From positions 105,588,227 through 105,652,226 of the forward strand of contig NC_092458.1 in assembly GCF_047495875.1 (NCBI RefSeq): 64,000 nt of DNA. The letters are read 5' to 3'. The notes beneath the pieces are model-generated. The model saw nothing but the letters and a program-made list of their open reading frames with translations. It had not been told where the DNA came from and searched no databases. The DNA comes from Pithys albifrons albifrons. Its lineage: Eukaryota; Chordata; Aves; Passeriformes; Thamnophilidae. A program made the position numbers and the translations under genes. This document shows, piece after piece, positions 44,601 to 57,821 of this stretch. The stretch's first letter is position 1. Each line of letters opens with the position of its first letter.

Positions 44601-45238
44601 TTTTTCTTCCTGATATAGCAGAAAGTACTCTGTGAAGATAAATGTCATCTTTAAATGATAGAAATTCTTTAATCCACCTAAAGAAAGATGAAATTATCGA
44701 AAAATATTTTCATGAGTTTCTCCTTTTCAATGATTTTTGCTTATCTGCTGAAGAAAAGAAACCTGTGGGAAGTCAGTTTAAGGGGATTGGAGGAGGAGAG
44801 GTAGCAGTTTTGTGGAGTCCAGTAGGTACAGTAATTAGAATTCAAAATCCAAGGCAGCCAGACTTCAAAGTGAAAAGATCATAGAGTGCAAATTATTCTG
44901 TTTAGAGCTGTGCGTTGGAATAAACAATAATGGACCTCTCCCCCAAGTCAGGTTTAAAAGGTGATCCTGAATGGATGTTTATATAGGCTACACTTCTGAA
45001 GATAAGTTTTGCTCCTGTCTAGAGGTTTATTTGAAGTGCTGTCACTTAAAGTTCTTTGTGTAATTAATCTTGAACACAGCCTTTGTACAGGTGACTGTAG
45101 TTAAGGACAGCTGGTCTTTCAATGTGGAGATCGGTCAAGGGGTAATACAGTGTGAATTTGCAAATAGCTTTGGAACATGCAATATTTCTGCTCCCTCAGC
45201 ATGCTCAAAGGGGCTTCAAAGAGTTGGATAAACAACAG
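41657..45238. other. Intergenic DNA, two unexplained short open frames
   Basis: No gene is recognised in 3.6 kb. Frames at 44088-44330 (80 codons) and 44642-44884 (80 codons), both +, are longer than chance neighbours in this AT-rich stretch, but I cannot link them to a family, to flanking splice sites or to a promoter. Confidence 0.45.
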
Positions 45239-45826
45239 CACACTCCAAAGCAGTGTGGGAAGCAGAGGAAGGAGGGGGTTCAGCCCCTCTGCTCTGCTCT
45301 GCTGAGACCCCACCTACAGTGCTGCCTCCAGTCTGGCGCCCCAGCATAGGAAGGACACGGTCCTGTTGGAGATCCTCCAAAGGAGGGCCACAAAGGTGAT
45401 TGGTGGGGTGGAGCACCTCTGCTATGAGGAAAGACTGAGAGAACTGGGATTGTTCAGCCAGGGGGAAAGGAGGCCTTGAGGTGATCTAATTGCAGCCTTG
45501 CAGTACTTGAAGGGAGCCAACAGGACTGATGAAGAGAGACTATTTAGAGGGATCTGGAGTGACAAGACAAGGGGGAATGGTTTCAAACTGAAGGAAAGTA
45601 GGTGTAGATTAGGAAGAAATTCTTTAATGTGAGGATGATGAGGCACTGGCACAGGTTGCGCAGAGCAGTTGTAGATGCCCCATCCCTGGAAGTGCTCGAG
45701 GCCAGGTTGGATGGGCCTTTAAGCAAGCTGGTCTAGTGGAAGGTGTCCCTGTCCATGGCAGGGATCTTGGAACAAGATAACCTTTCAGATCCCTTCCAAC
45801 CTGGGCAGTTCTATGACTCTATGATA
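45239..45826 (+). mobile_element. CR1 LINE 3' fragment
   Basis: Sense CR1 beginning 'cactccaaagcagtgtgggaagcagagg', passing through 'ctgctctgctgagaccccacctacagtgctgcctcc' and ending 'cagttctatgactctatgat'. Same subfamily style as 59795-60475. Confidence 0.93.
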
Positions 45827-46088
45827 ACACTAGTGAAGCTGCCACTCACAACAGCTTGGGCTGTGTTCTTTGTCCAAAAGCTCCATCCCCCAAACGTAAG
45901 ACAATTCATAACAATCTTTTGCTAATTACCTGCTGCCAGCAATGTGCAGCAAAAGGCACTGTGCCAGGCTGTGCTGCCAGCTCTGTGAGTGCTGCAGCTG
46001 TGGATGCTGGGCCCGTGGGAGAGAGGGAATGGCTGTGGGGAGCTGGTCTGGCAGAACTCAACCAACAGGTCCTCCTCTTGCTGCTGCT

Positions 46089-46130
46089 GGAGCCACACTG
46101 CTGGAGCCACACTGCTGGAGCCACACTGCT
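46089..46130. repeat. 14-bp minisatellite, three perfect copies
   Basis: Three exact head-to-tail copies of ggagccacactgct, flanked by further gctgctgg-like sequence on the left. Confidence 0.95.
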
Positions 46131-46308
46131 GGGCTAAACTGGCCCTTGCTCTGGCACAGAAGGGCACTCCTAAGGTGCTTCTGTCTCCGGGCAGAGTAGC
46201 TGGAGCACACCAGCAGTCAAGTGATAACCCTGTTTGCTGCTGACTGCTGCCATTTTTCTCTCTTCTCTCCCTCCCTTCCTAAAAAAGAAATTGTAGAAAT
46301 TCCTTCTG

Positions 46309-46438
46309 CCTTCAAAAAAAATCTTTTTGTAGAATTACAACTGTTGGAGGAAAAAAACCAAAAAAAAAAAAAAACAAAAAAACCAAACAAAGAAACAAAT
46401 GAAACAAAAAAACCCCCAAACAAAACCCCCCAAAAAAT
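46309..46438. repeat. A-rich low-complexity tract with C interruptions
   Basis: Long A runs broken by C or CC, turning into aaacccccaaac-type sequence at the right end. It shows no tandem unit and no coding meaning. Confidence 0.85.
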
Positions 46439-46442
46439 AAAT

Positions 46443-46481
46443 GGGGAGAGGAGAGAGGGGAGGGCAGGGGAGGAGAGGAGA
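46443..46481 (+). repeat. G/A-rich block, possible G-quadruplex
   Basis: Pure purine block apart from one C, with runs GGGG, GGGG, GGG and GGGG separated by short loops. This meets the usual pattern for a four-run quadruplex, with one longer loop. It lies directly after the A-rich tract. Confidence 0.7.
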
Positions 46482-47908
46482 AAGCTCTAAAAAGTACTTA
46501 TTCCAATCATGGGAGAGATGCACTCACCTATATCCCTAACAAGCAGGCGGGTCAAACTCATCCCCCCATTAGCCTGAAATCCTCCTGTATATTTTTTTTC
46601 AGCAGCAAATGAACACTTTTTTATTTTTTTAAGTATGCATTTGAAGCTTTCCTTTACAGCAGTTCCATCCAAGCTGCTTTCTCAAAAATTGTGTTTTCAT
46701 AATCAACTCTTGAGAAGGAGGTTAATTTTTGAAGGCATTATAGTACTGGTGCTTTATATTGACAGCCAAAAAACAGGAAGGAAAAAGCATGGCCTTTTTT
46801 TGTTTGGCTTAGCTTTTTTAAAAAAGGTAAGAATTCTCACAGCAGTAACTAACAGGTGGTCATGCCCTCAGAGGAGGCAGTCAGCATGCATTCCCACGAG
46901 ACACAGGCTGGCCTTCAGAGAGCCTCTGTCAGCATCAGCTGCCTCTAACACTTCACCCTGAGATGAGGGAGATGAGGACGAGTGGAAGGAAGTTGGATCT
47001 TTTCCAGCCCCCACCTCACCTCCAAGTTAAGCTGTATTTCTGTGGTTTGAGATAGCTCCATCTGGACCCCAAGAGCTGGGTTTGTGAGCTGTCGGCATGG
47101 GACTGGCTCCCTCCTGCCTCTGCTCCCATCAGAGGAGGGCTGACATTGGCCTTGTCCTTGTACTGTCTCACAGCACCCATCGCCTGCCCTTGGGCTCACC
47201 AGGGATGGGCCTGGGGGCAAAGAAGAACAGCCTGTACCAAGGGTGTGTTTTTCTGCTGGATCAGTGACCTACAGCAGAGCTGGCAAAAGGCCTTCAGCTC
47301 AGCCACAGAGACAAGCTCTCCCTGTTGCTCATGAACAATTGCCATTGTTTTCCTTCATTGTGACAAATGACCAGGGTTGTTGGCTTGTGCTTGTTTTTGT
47401 ACTTGTTAAAATAACACGGCACTTAAAGAGGAATTCAAGTTTTGGCATATGGGTCAAAGAAAGATGGATCCAAACGGAAAAGAAGACCAGCTATTACTGC
47501 CAGTATGCAACAGTGTCCTGCAGTGCCAAAAATATAAAACTAGTCACCAGATGCTTTCATCCATTCTCTTACCCTTGCACCATCCTATTCAACCACAACA
47601 AATCTGTTAATTAACTGAATTGATCAAAATGAACTGCCTAATGTTTAAAATAATCATTTTAGTGTTCGATGCTGCATCATGGTTAAGGTAATCTCTTTGC
47701 TAGCTCTGGTTTTGTTCTGTATGTTTCTTAACAGATGAGTTTTTCAACATAGGAAAAGTCATAAGACATTTTTACTCAGTAATAGCATTTATGTGTAAAT
47801 AAACACCTGTATGTCTCTGAATCTTAATCACTAGTGTATTCATTGTTCTGTCTGGCCAACATGCTTTAAAACAGTTCCAGCAGTGACAGTGAGGCACATG
47901 ATTCAGTG

Positions 47909-48215
47909 TCATGGAATCACAAAATGGGTTGGGTTAGAAGGAACCTTAAAGCTCATCTCATTCCAACCCTCCCTGCCATGGACACCTTCCAAAAGCCCAG
48001 GTCACTCAGTGTCCCATTCAACCTGACTTTGAATGTTTCCAGAGATGGAGCATCTACCACCTCTCTGGACAACCTGTTCCAGTGCCTCAACACCCTAATT
48101 GTAAAAAATTTCTTCCTTATATCTACTCTAAATAGAGCTTCTTTTCAGTTTAAAATCATTACTCCTTGTCTTATCGGAACAGGCACAGCTAAAAAGTTTG
48201 TCCCCATAGTTTGTC
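47909..48215 (-). mobile_element. CR1 LINE 3' fragment
   Basis: Inverted CR1: 'tcatggaatcacaaaatgggttgggttagaaggaacc' at the left edge, then 'gacaacctgttccagtgcctcaacaccct'. Similarity fades at about 48215. Confidence 0.9.
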
Positions 48216-50496
48216 ATCTTCAACAAGACCTGAGTAGGCCTTGCAAAGGAGATGACCATGGGGATGTGTTACTTCATGGTGAAGGTCAGCTTTGCCAATT
48301 TATCTTTTATTTTCTTCATGTTGTTATCAGACAACATGAAGACTCTGCATAACTAAATGTGAAATGCAGCTTTTTGCCCTGCTAAAAGCACACATCATCA
48401 TTTATATTATTTCTACTTTGCTGCACCAATTGTTCAGCACACAGTGCTATTTTCCATTGAGCTTTGTGAACATTTCTGTTTTGTTTGCTGATCACGGACT
48501 TTTTTTAAGGTGTGACTGAAGCAAGACTAATCTTCTTAAAAACCTTGTTTGTATCTGCATATTATTTCTTGAAAAAAAAACCCCACATTCTACATAGCTG
48601 ATATAAGCACAGAAAACAGCATTGCCCAGGCAGTTTCCAGACTCCTCTGATCACAGCATGTTCCCTCAGTTGCTCGTTTAGCTGCTGCTGATGCACACTG
48701 CTCTAAACAAGGTGTCTGCTTCAGAGGCTGTCCTCTCTCACTGCTGGTAACTGCAGTTCTGATGAACTCCTGTGCACATGTACACTGGCAAAAGGTCATG
48801 GAATCATCCCTGGAAGGATGCCTTCTCCTGCCCCTGAGAGTCTGTGTCCAAAGCTGACCAACCTACACACCTTTGAGACACCCCTCGTGCTACATTTGAG
48901 GTTGCCCCTCCAAACATGGCTGGCAGGGCTGTCCATGCCAGGCTGAGTCTCCAGCCCAAGCCAGGTGTGCTGTGGGGTTTAACTGACCATGTAGGATTGG
49001 CTCACCAGCTGCAAAGGGACCTTCTGGCCACCAAAAGAGTGTGTGAAGGACATCTGTTTCCATCCATACCATAGCTGTCCACAACAGAAACAACCAACAC
49101 CATAATTCATGGTGTTAAATGAAGTAAAAATTAACCTGGTTCATGTAGCAAGAAAGTGAGTCAGACACCAGCTGAGGCGAGTTGTTGCCCTGCAAAGCTG
49201 AGGAGGCTTCAAGGGCCTGACAGTGCCGGAGATGGACTGGGACCAACAGCTGTTTCTTGCTGCTCTCATAAAGCCCCACCAAACCTGCTGTCAGGTCATT
49301 ACCATCCTTGCAGCACTAGTAGACCACCAGCTGACACCACTGTGTGTGAGTGGGAGCCCTTAGCAGCAGCTCTCATGAGGACACAGCCAACAGATCCAGC
49401 TTCCACAAGATGCTCACACTGGAAAAACCCAATCCCTGAGCAGCCAAGTGTGGTGAGCACTGGACTCAGACTGAGCAGGAACCATAGATGGGAATTACCC
49501 CAAAATAGGGTTGGAAGCTGGTCAGGATGAACAGAGCCTACTGGTGTGTTCTAGGCCCCCGAGTAGTCTATGTTTTTTCTCAGTACAGGAGCAGATAGAC
49601 TGGTCAAACACCAAGCAGAGTTAAAAGACCATATCTCTGGTAGCTCATTCAGTAAGTTTCATCTATTGTGGGAACGAGAGTGAGGAGGAGGAAAGCACAG
49701 AAAAACCCCATATGTGATGGTCTGAGCAAAGACTGTCTCATCATGACTAACCACAAAGGGACAAACCACACTGCGCTGCTAACTTTAGCTCTGGCGTAGC
49801 AAACAAGAATGCTTCATTTTGCAAACTTAACTCCACATGCTGTGTTTCCTACAGTGCTTTATTGCCAGTTTTAAGACACTTTTCAAAATTCTGAACTAAA
49901 CCAGGAAAAACTAAAGATAATCCCTTCTTGCGTCATATTCAGATGCAAGATCTGACCTATGCAGAAATATGTAACACATTAATACTTTCGCTTACACTTG
50001 TGGGAAAGGTAATTTCATGGTCCTCTCACAGAGCCCTCATTGCCAAGCTGTTCTTGAAGCTTTCCCAGCAAACAGACTTAATGACAACCTGGAAATGAGT
50101 AGCATGCACTGCAGGCCACTGAGCAGCTCTTGCACTCACTGTTGCTCTCTCACATGGAGACACACACAGACACTCACCATCAGTGATCGGCTGAGGCAGG
50201 AATGCACCATGGCTGATGGTCCAAACCCTGCCCAGAGCAGGACCATCCAGAGCAGGTTGCTTAGGGCCATATCTAGATGTGTTTTTCATATCTCAGAGGT
50301 TGGAGACTCTACAGCTTCTCTTTCAGAAGTTAAAAACCATTATAGAAGGCAATTGTTTTCTTACATTAAATGAAATTTCCTGTATTTCATTTTCTGCCCA
50401 TGACCTCATGTCACTGAGAACCACAGATAAGAGCCTGGCTGCCTCTTCTTTACTTTCCCCATCAGGTAAATGATTTTGTGATTTATATGCAGGGTT
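48216..50496. other. Intergenic DNA, nothing recognised
   Basis: Mixed composition, somewhat more GC-rich at 48.8-49.6 kb. Open frames up to about 124 codons exist on the + strand but lack family similarity or splice context. Confidence 0.5.
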
Positions 50497-50640
50497 CAGA
50501 TCCCCTTGAGCCTTCTCTGCTCCAGGCTGGACAGTCCCAGCTCTTTCAGCCTCTTCTCACAGGACAGATGCTCCACTCCCTGAATCACCTTTGTGGCACC
50601 TGACTCTCCAGCACATCTCATGTACTGGGGAGCCCAGCAA
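50497..50640 (-). mobile_element. CR1 internal fragment
   Basis: Inverted CR1 ORF2 3' region without the tail: 'gctccaggctggacagtcccagct', 'ttcagcctcttctcacaggacagatgctccactccctgaatcacctttgtggc'. Confidence 0.85.
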
Positions 50641-51633
50641 TGCACTCTTAAGCTAAAGCTCCCTCAGAGTAATAAAGCTACTCACTTCCTGACTACGGGC
50701 CTTCATCAGTCTGCCAGGAGGCTGAGGACACACTCAGGGTTTTCACTGTCACCTCTTGCTATGGTTGCACTGCCTTCCATTGCTCTTCGGTTCATTGTAG
50801 CCAAATCTGGAGAGAGCAAGGCAGTGAAGCTGTCTTCAAATGTAGTCTCTCTTTCTACCCATGCTACAGGATATTTCTTTTTTTGAGGGGTGACCTTATG
50901 CAAATCCAGTAACCCCATCTGTACGTTTCTTCAACTATAAAATGTAGCAATACTGAATTAGATTGGAAAACTTAATTTTTTTGTCTGGGAGCATGTACAG
51001 CTGATGACATAGAGCATGATTGGTAAGCAAGCATGGTGCTCTGTCACCCATAACAGGATGGCTGTTTTCCTGCCTTAGAGAAGTAAATCTGCTTGTGTTG
51101 CTCTGTAACTTGAAGGTGATGATAACTACCCTCTCTCTCCACCACAACAGCTGCATGAAATTAGCTGTAAATATTCTTGTTATTTTCCCTTTGATATGAA
51201 TCAGCTGTTTTACATCACAAGTCTATATGCCACTACCAATCAGAACTGCTGCTCTTTGAAGCCAGTTTTTATCTCATGGTATGTCTTGTACTAAGAAATA
51301 CACTGAAATTGGAAGCCCTGGGCTAAAACACTGATCGAAGAGGAAGAAAAAGTAATATTTCAGTCCCCTGCTTCAAAAATCCGGTATAAACTGTCAGCCT
51401 AGCACTGGCTTTTATGAAAGAAGTGCAGAGCAACTTGTCTGTTGTGTCGCTTTCCCTTCATAAACTCTGAAAGGTATAGTTGGAAAGGACAGAGAAGTCA
51501 TTTGCAGGGAAAAGTTGAGATCTATCAAGACAGATCAGGCACACTGGGGGATGACAGTGTATTTGAAAAGACATCCTGAACACTGGAGGCCCTGTTGTTT
51601 TCAGGGCTTTTCTTTCCCACTATCAAATGGAGG
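50641..51633. other. Intergenic DNA, nothing recognised
   Basis: About 1 kb of AT-rich sequence with no recognised feature. Confidence 0.5.
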
Positions 51634-52136
51634 ACCCTTGACCTCACCAGGATTGCTGCATGCAGCACTTTGGTCCTCAGCACAGGAAAGACATGGACCT
51701 GTTGGAACGAGCCCAAGAGGGATGGGGGACCACTCCTATGAGGATAGGCTGATGGAATTAGGATTGTTCAGCCTGGAGAAGGTTTTGGGATGACTAAATT
51801 GTGGCCTTCCAGTACCTCAAGGGAGCCTACAAGAAAAATGGAGAGAGACTGTTTACAAGGGCATGGAATGACGTGACAAGGGGAAATGTCTTCAAATTGA
51901 CAGAGAAGAGGTTTAGATTAGATATTAGGAGAAAATTCTTTGCTGTGAGGGTGGTGAGGCACTGGAACAGGTTTGTCAGTGAAGCTATGGCTGCCCCATC
52001 CCTGAAGGTGTTCAAGGCAAGGTTGGATGAAGCTCTGAGCCACCTGGTCTTGTGAAAGCTGTCCCAGCCCATGGCAGGGGATTTGGAATGACATGAACTT
52101 TAAGATCCCATCTAATCCAAGCCATTCTGTGATTCT
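51634..52136 (+). mobile_element. CR1 LINE 3' fragment
   Basis: Sense CR1: 'cctcagcacaggaaagacatggacctgttggaa', 'gtgaggcactggaacaggtttgtca' and the end 'gccattctgtgattctca'. Faces the inverted CR1 at 53031-53945. Confidence 0.92.
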
Positions 52137-53030
52137 CACCTAGGTCCAGAAGCCTTCAGTCAGCAGTGATGCAAATCCACCCACTCTCTTGGCAAGCCAA
52201 GGACCTCCTGGTGCAGCAGCTTTTGAAGTGGACTACCTTCCACTAGCATGGTGCTTCCCCAGTCATCCCCCCTGCCCCATCTCTCCTGCTTCAGCACCGG
52301 AGTGCACTGCCTCCCCACTGCTGCCACCAAGCCAGCTCTGGCCTTTTCCGGACCCTTCTGGGAGCTCCTCCTTAAAAAGGTAGAAAACCAGCTGCAGGTT
52401 TTGCTGTGTCCTGCTGGATCACAGAGGAGCATCCAAACCCAGGCAGGGCAGAGGAAGGTTGGGCAGAGAGAGGGGTAAGTTGGTGTGTTGATGCAGCTGG
52501 TCAGCCCACACTCTGTGCCTGACCAGGGCATGGGAGGGGATGAGGAGCTCTGTGCTGCCAGTTCACATGCTGCTTATCCCACATGAAGAAGAGAAAGAGC
52601 TATGATGTGTTCATACTTAGGCACATTATAACCAGAGGCTCCGAGTGTTCTTGCTGGCTTTGTGCCTCCCCAGGTTTCTCCACATCTCCTTCCACTTGCA
52701 GCCTCCTCTGCTTTTGCAGGGGGGCAGGCACAACTCCCTGCGGCGCTGTGCTTTGCTGGCTTATTTTTCTGCCAAGTAAGTTCTCTGAGCTGATTCACAC
52801 TGTGGTCTGACAAGTGGTTGAGTCAATGCTGCTTCAAAGGGTAGCATGGCACAGCTGGCCCTGGGAACATGCACTGCTGGGAAGAGGGAGAGATGGTGTC
52901 CCAGGCAATACCCTGCTCCAGTATTACACTTACCCTTCATGTTACAAGAATAGATTGTAGAACAACTGCAAAAGTACTGAACTGCTTCCACAGACATACC
53001 CAGGCAGTCAGTTCAAAGTTTTAAAGTCTT
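52137..53030. other. GC-richer spacer between two CR1 elements
   Basis: About 0.9 kb, GC-richer than its surroundings in 52.15-52.75 kb. Frames on both strands are open for 75-120 codons but match nothing known. Confidence 0.45.
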
Positions 53031-53945
53031 GGAATCCTAGAATCATTTAGGTTGGAAAAGACCTTTAAGGTCATTGAGTCCAAACATTAATCCAGCACTG
53101 CGAAGTCCACCACTAAATGTGTCCCTCAGTATCACATTTACATGTCTTTAAATACCTCCAAGGATTTTGACTCCAGCGATTCCCTAGGCAGCCTGTTCTG
53201 AAGCCTTTAAGGGAGGAAATTTCCCATAATGTCCAAACTAAACCTCCCATGGTGCAACTTGAGGACATTTCCTCTAGTCCTGTCACTTGTTACCTGGGAG
53301 AAGAGACTGACCCCAACCTGGCTACAACCTCCTTCCAGGTAGTTGCAGAGAGCAAAAAGGTCTCCCCCGAGCCCCCTTTTCTCCAGGCTAAACACCTCCA
53401 GCTCTCTCAGCCACTCCTCAGACTTGTGCTCCAGACCTTTCCCCAGCTCTGCTGCCCTTCTCTCGATGTGCTCCAGCACCTCAATGTCTTTCTTATAGTG
53501 AGAGGCCCAGAACTGAAGACAGCATTCTAGGTGCGGCTTCACCAGTTCTGAGTACAGTGAGGATAATCAATGCCCTCGTCCTGCTGGCCACACTTTCTTA
53601 TACAAGCCAGGATGTCATCAGCATTCCTGGCCACCTGGGAACATGCTGGGTCTTGTTCAGCTGCTCTCAACCAGCTTTCCACTGGCAAACCATTTTCTCA
53701 ACCCTTTTCCACTGGGCCACTCTCCAGCGACTCTTCCCTCAGCGTGTAGCACTGCAAGGGGTTGTTGTGACCCAAGTGCAGGATCCAGCACTTGGCCTTG
53801 TTGAACGTCACACAATTGTCCTCGGCCTGTGTATACAGTCTGTCTGGATCCCTCTGCAGAGCCTTCCTGTCCTCCAGCAGATCAATGCTCCCACACAATT
53901 TGGTGTCTCTGCAAACTGACTAAGGGTCCACTCAATCCCTTAATC
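53031..53945 (-). mobile_element. CR1 LINE fragment, long
   Basis: Inverted CR1 from the tail (gaatcctagaatcatttaggttgg) through 'cagcctgttctgaag' and 'gtgctccagcacctcaatgtctttctta' to 'cagcacttggccttgttgaacg' and 'gggtccactcaatccctt'. It reaches further upstream in ORF2 than most copies here. Open frames at 53207-53542 (-) are decayed ORF2. Confidence 0.93.
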
Positions 53946-56015
53946 CAGATTGTGGTTAAAGATATTAAATATTGATGTAGATATTAAATAAATGTTTTAT
54001 TTCACACCCCTACATAGTTAAATAAGCAGGTGTTCTCAGGAGAGGTCAGCACACCTTGAGCTGTGTACACATCTCCTAAACCCAGCTGTGTGTTGTTGAG
54101 TCTAAGCACATTCTGGAGACTTTCCTAGCAAGGGATCCACTGGGCCATGTGCTTTCGCAGCTGCAAACTCAGTGGCATGACAGAAGGAAAGATTTGTGCT
54201 TTGTCAATATGCTGAGCCCTCCTTGAAATACTTGCAAAGAGTGCAGAACACTGCAGAGACAGACTGATGTCAGGAGTAAAGATTTATTGTACCATCCTTA
54301 ATTCTGAAGGCTGAAGGTGGTTAAGAGGAGAATTTCTCATAATACCAAAGGTGCTCGATGTCTTGCAGGGTAAAATCCTGTATTATTTATTACAACTTTT
54401 CACCTTTTCTCTAAAGAACAGTCTTGAATTGCAGCAACTTTAAAACTTCACTTGGAGCTTATGAATTTTTAATATGATCAGCCCTGATTATGTACCTGGT
54501 CAATTAAGTGGTGCAGCAATGTGTCTGACCTTATTGATGTCAAGGCCTGGAATACCACAGGATTCACAGCAAGCAGCTAGTGCAATGATCACAAATAAAG
54601 AGCTCACTCTGGGTTGAAAACTAGGTTGGAATACATTTAGGAGGCCCATTTCTGCTAAAATAAATTTTTGAAAGCTACATTGGAGTACCTCTACTGCCAC
54701 AATGGTGTTTTTTAGCACACAAAACAACTGTTTCTGTATTAGGATACCTGAGAATAGACACCCATTCCTAGGAGGAACTGCTGAAGTTTGAAGCCTTGTT
54801 TATATGAATCCCAAATTGAAATTAATTAATAACTTGGTTTCTTTAAGGACTTCACAGAAGTTGTTGACTGTCAGTATTGCTATTTATTTAGTGACACACA
54901 CACAAAATAAAAACGTGGAGCACAGCATTAAAGACAACATATAATAAAGTTCGCTTGATGTAACATGCCAGAATAATTCAAGTGACATGTGGTAGGGCCA
55001 TTTTCTTCAGTTTTTCTTGGATGTCCAGGAGTGCTTACAATTAGGTTGTGTGGAGTTCTGTCATGTGTTTGGTTCACTTAGAGGATATGTGTTGCTTTGG
55101 TGGCTATTAATAAGCTGTTTGATCCTTTTCCACCAAAAAAAAATACTGAGTAAACCGAGACATTGCAATGAGGAGTATTTAAATCATACTAAGAAATTCC
55201 TAGGTCAGGCATTCCTAGGACTAGACGGTTTCTGGAAGAGTACAGAGGCAGCTGCAATTATTTTCCCTGCAGTGAGAAGTGCTTATTTACAGGTCTGAAC
55301 ATGCCTATTCCCCAGCAGTCCCTGATGTTTTAGTGTGGGAAGGACCAGTTTGGGTCAGTTAACTGAAAGAACTGAATGATAACAATCATCTTCCTAATGA
55401 GAACTAAGGACATCATTGCCTCAGTGAAGGTTGCCATCCATTTCCACATAGGTCTCACTCATAGGAGTCACAGGAGGCTCACATGATGATGGTATTGCTC
55501 AGCAGTGTAGAAAGGATATTGGAGGTGGGGAGGGCAAAGAGGGGGCTGCTTCATCTGTAACCACAGTGTTGGTGGAGATGCTGGATCACGGTTATGCTCC
55601 ATTTTGCCAGGTGTCCTCTTTGCAACACTGAATGCCCAGGAAAGAAGCCAAAAGCCTGCAAACATGTTGTGACACTTCCCAGAAATAGCTTCAGAGCTTT
55701 CACCCACCTGATGTTGTTCCTGAGACAACACTGGTGCTTTGCCACAAACAATGAGACATGAGATAAAATACATTCCAAGCTCTACCACACAGACAAACAA
55801 AGAGCAAAATAAAAGTTTCTATGAGGTTGTATTCTTTTCAAGGAAACTGGTTTTTTCTATTTAAGAAATCCAGACTGGTCAAAAAGAGCATTTCAAATCT
55901 TAATGACAAGATTGCATACATTTGAGAAATATATTGCAAAAGTGTAACATGCCAGTGGTGAAAACCAAATGCAATATTCACAAAGAAAAATTATGCCTGA
56001 GATTATTGGGTCAAA
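53946..56015. other. Intergenic DNA, nothing recognised
   Basis: AT-rich, with a short (CA) run near 54895-54903. No gene or large repeat is identified. Confidence 0.5.
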
Positions 56016-56070
56016 AGGTTGGACTCAATGATCTTGGAGAATTTTTCCAACCTAAATGATTCTATGATTT
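56016..56070 (+). mobile_element. CR1 3' tail remnant
   Basis: Only the end is left: 'ggttggactcaatgatcttggagaatttttccaacctaaatgattctatgat'. Confidence 0.85.
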
Positions 56071-57821
56071 CATGGCAAAGGACAGATGTGCAGTGCAGGT
56101 CCCCACTCAGCCAGCTCCTCCCCAGGGGCAGTTCCACCCTTCCCAAAGTGACCCATCCTCTCTAGGCCATACCAGGACACCTGGCCAAAATCTGAGGAAC
56201 CAGTGCCAGACCAGGACCTCTGTAGATGTGAGTCATTCAGTTCATACCAGGTCTCCTCCAAGTGACATGAGTTCCTCCAGCTGTCCTGATCACTGTCACA
56301 GGGCCAAGTGTCCAATCAAAATGTTTTGTACTCCTGCACACACCAAGCATTTATATTTCCTATCAGTGCTGCGAATCTTGATTCTTACTCTTCTCCTGAT
56401 ACCTACAGAGGAACAATTTAACACTTAGAGAAACCCCTGGGAGCCAAGAGCTGCAGTGCAGCTGTGTGTGCAGTGTGCCTAACACTTGTCAGCAGGACAA
56501 AAGCTCTCTCTGGTGGTACATTTCAGTAGTTGCATTTTTCCTTTGCGCCCCTTCCGAGCATGCTCAGCAGCCTGGTGCTGTCACTCCCCTACTTGATGAA
56601 CCCACGCCAAGGTGCACCTTCATTAGTGACAGAGCTGGAGGAAACAGAACGCGGAGGATCGTCCTGTTTGAACACAGCAGCACACACTTTGGATAAGACA
56701 CAGTACAGATGGTGAACAGGAAACTACATCTAAAGCTGTGAAGTCAGAAAAATCCCATGTTATTCCCATGTATGCGTCATACATATCATTAAGATCAAAC
56801 ACATCCAGGAGTTCAAGAAACATAAACTACCACAGGTTTTAATGATGTACTTATTCCTACAGGTACAGTTTCTTACCATAGCAAAATATAAGTTGGTTGC
56901 CTTTTCAGCCACAGGAGGAAGCTTGAAGCAAACAGACATGTCCAAATCCGATTTCTATATGTTGCACTGAGTGCTAAGCAGCTATCACTCCAAATTCACT
57001 TGCCACTTCCAAGGGGAAACATAACAAGTAAGTTAATGCCCTAGGAAAGAAGGGGGACAGAGATATCCATAGCTTGTAAAAATTGTTGCTGATTTGAGTA
57101 CAGTTCATATCAGTAGATTTATCTTTAATAAGAATAGTGTTAGTGCAGCTACCAATAAATTATAAGACATTATGTCTTCCTGTCCTTTCACACAATATCA
57201 ATATCATTATGTTTCTTCTTTTGGAGAATATGTTCTAAAATATCTTCTACAAGATCAGAAATACATGATACCAAGGAATCCTCCTAAATCAAAAGCTAAG
57301 CCTCAGAATGTGTTGTTCCTTCACAAGCATATACTATTCACCTGTCTGTCAACCACAACTCAGTTACATTCAAACACCGAAAAAAGAATCAGATGTTACA
57401 CAGGGAGTCATATTATGGCTATCTCCTTACTAGGCATTTATCTGTATTGAGCACAGGTTTGCCATTCATCATATCATGTGAATGATAGATTTCACAAACT
57501 GCCTTCTAATTCCAGTGACCTATTTGTGCCTTTTATTGCATACATCTAAGGAAGTAAGGAGAGACTGGAGTCAAAAACACCTGGCCAAAGCTCAAAAGTT
57601 CATGTGATTGCTAGTAGGTTGTCCCATACATCATAGTCTTTTGCACGGAGATATATATGTACGTATATGTATGTACATATCCATATGTATACATATACTG
57701 GATTTTTGCTGTCTATATCATGAACTAACTGGGAAATATCACTATATGACTGGGAAAATCACATGCAGAACTTCAGATATGTGACTTCAGTAGAACTGTT
57801 CCTAAGGACAAATGAAACACA
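56071..57821. other. Intergenic DNA with an alternating TA/TG tract
   Basis: GC-richer at 56.07-56.7 kb, then AT-rich. The alternating tract at 57648-57700 is listed separately. No gene is recognised. Confidence 0.5.
57648..57700. repeat. Alternating TA/TG(CA) tract, partly palindromic
   Basis: Alternating purine-pyrimidine sequence of atatatatgtacgtatatg type, with several overlapping palindromes such as catatgtatacatat. Such DNA can form cruciforms or Z-like structure and is often length-variable. Confidence 0.8.

Larger units (their letters stand above)
45827..47908. other. Intergenic DNA with a low-complexity cluster
   Basis: Holds the 14-bp minisatellite, the A-rich tract and the G-rich block listed separately. 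Otherwise no gene is seen. The open frames are driven by the simple repeats. Confidence 0.55.
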
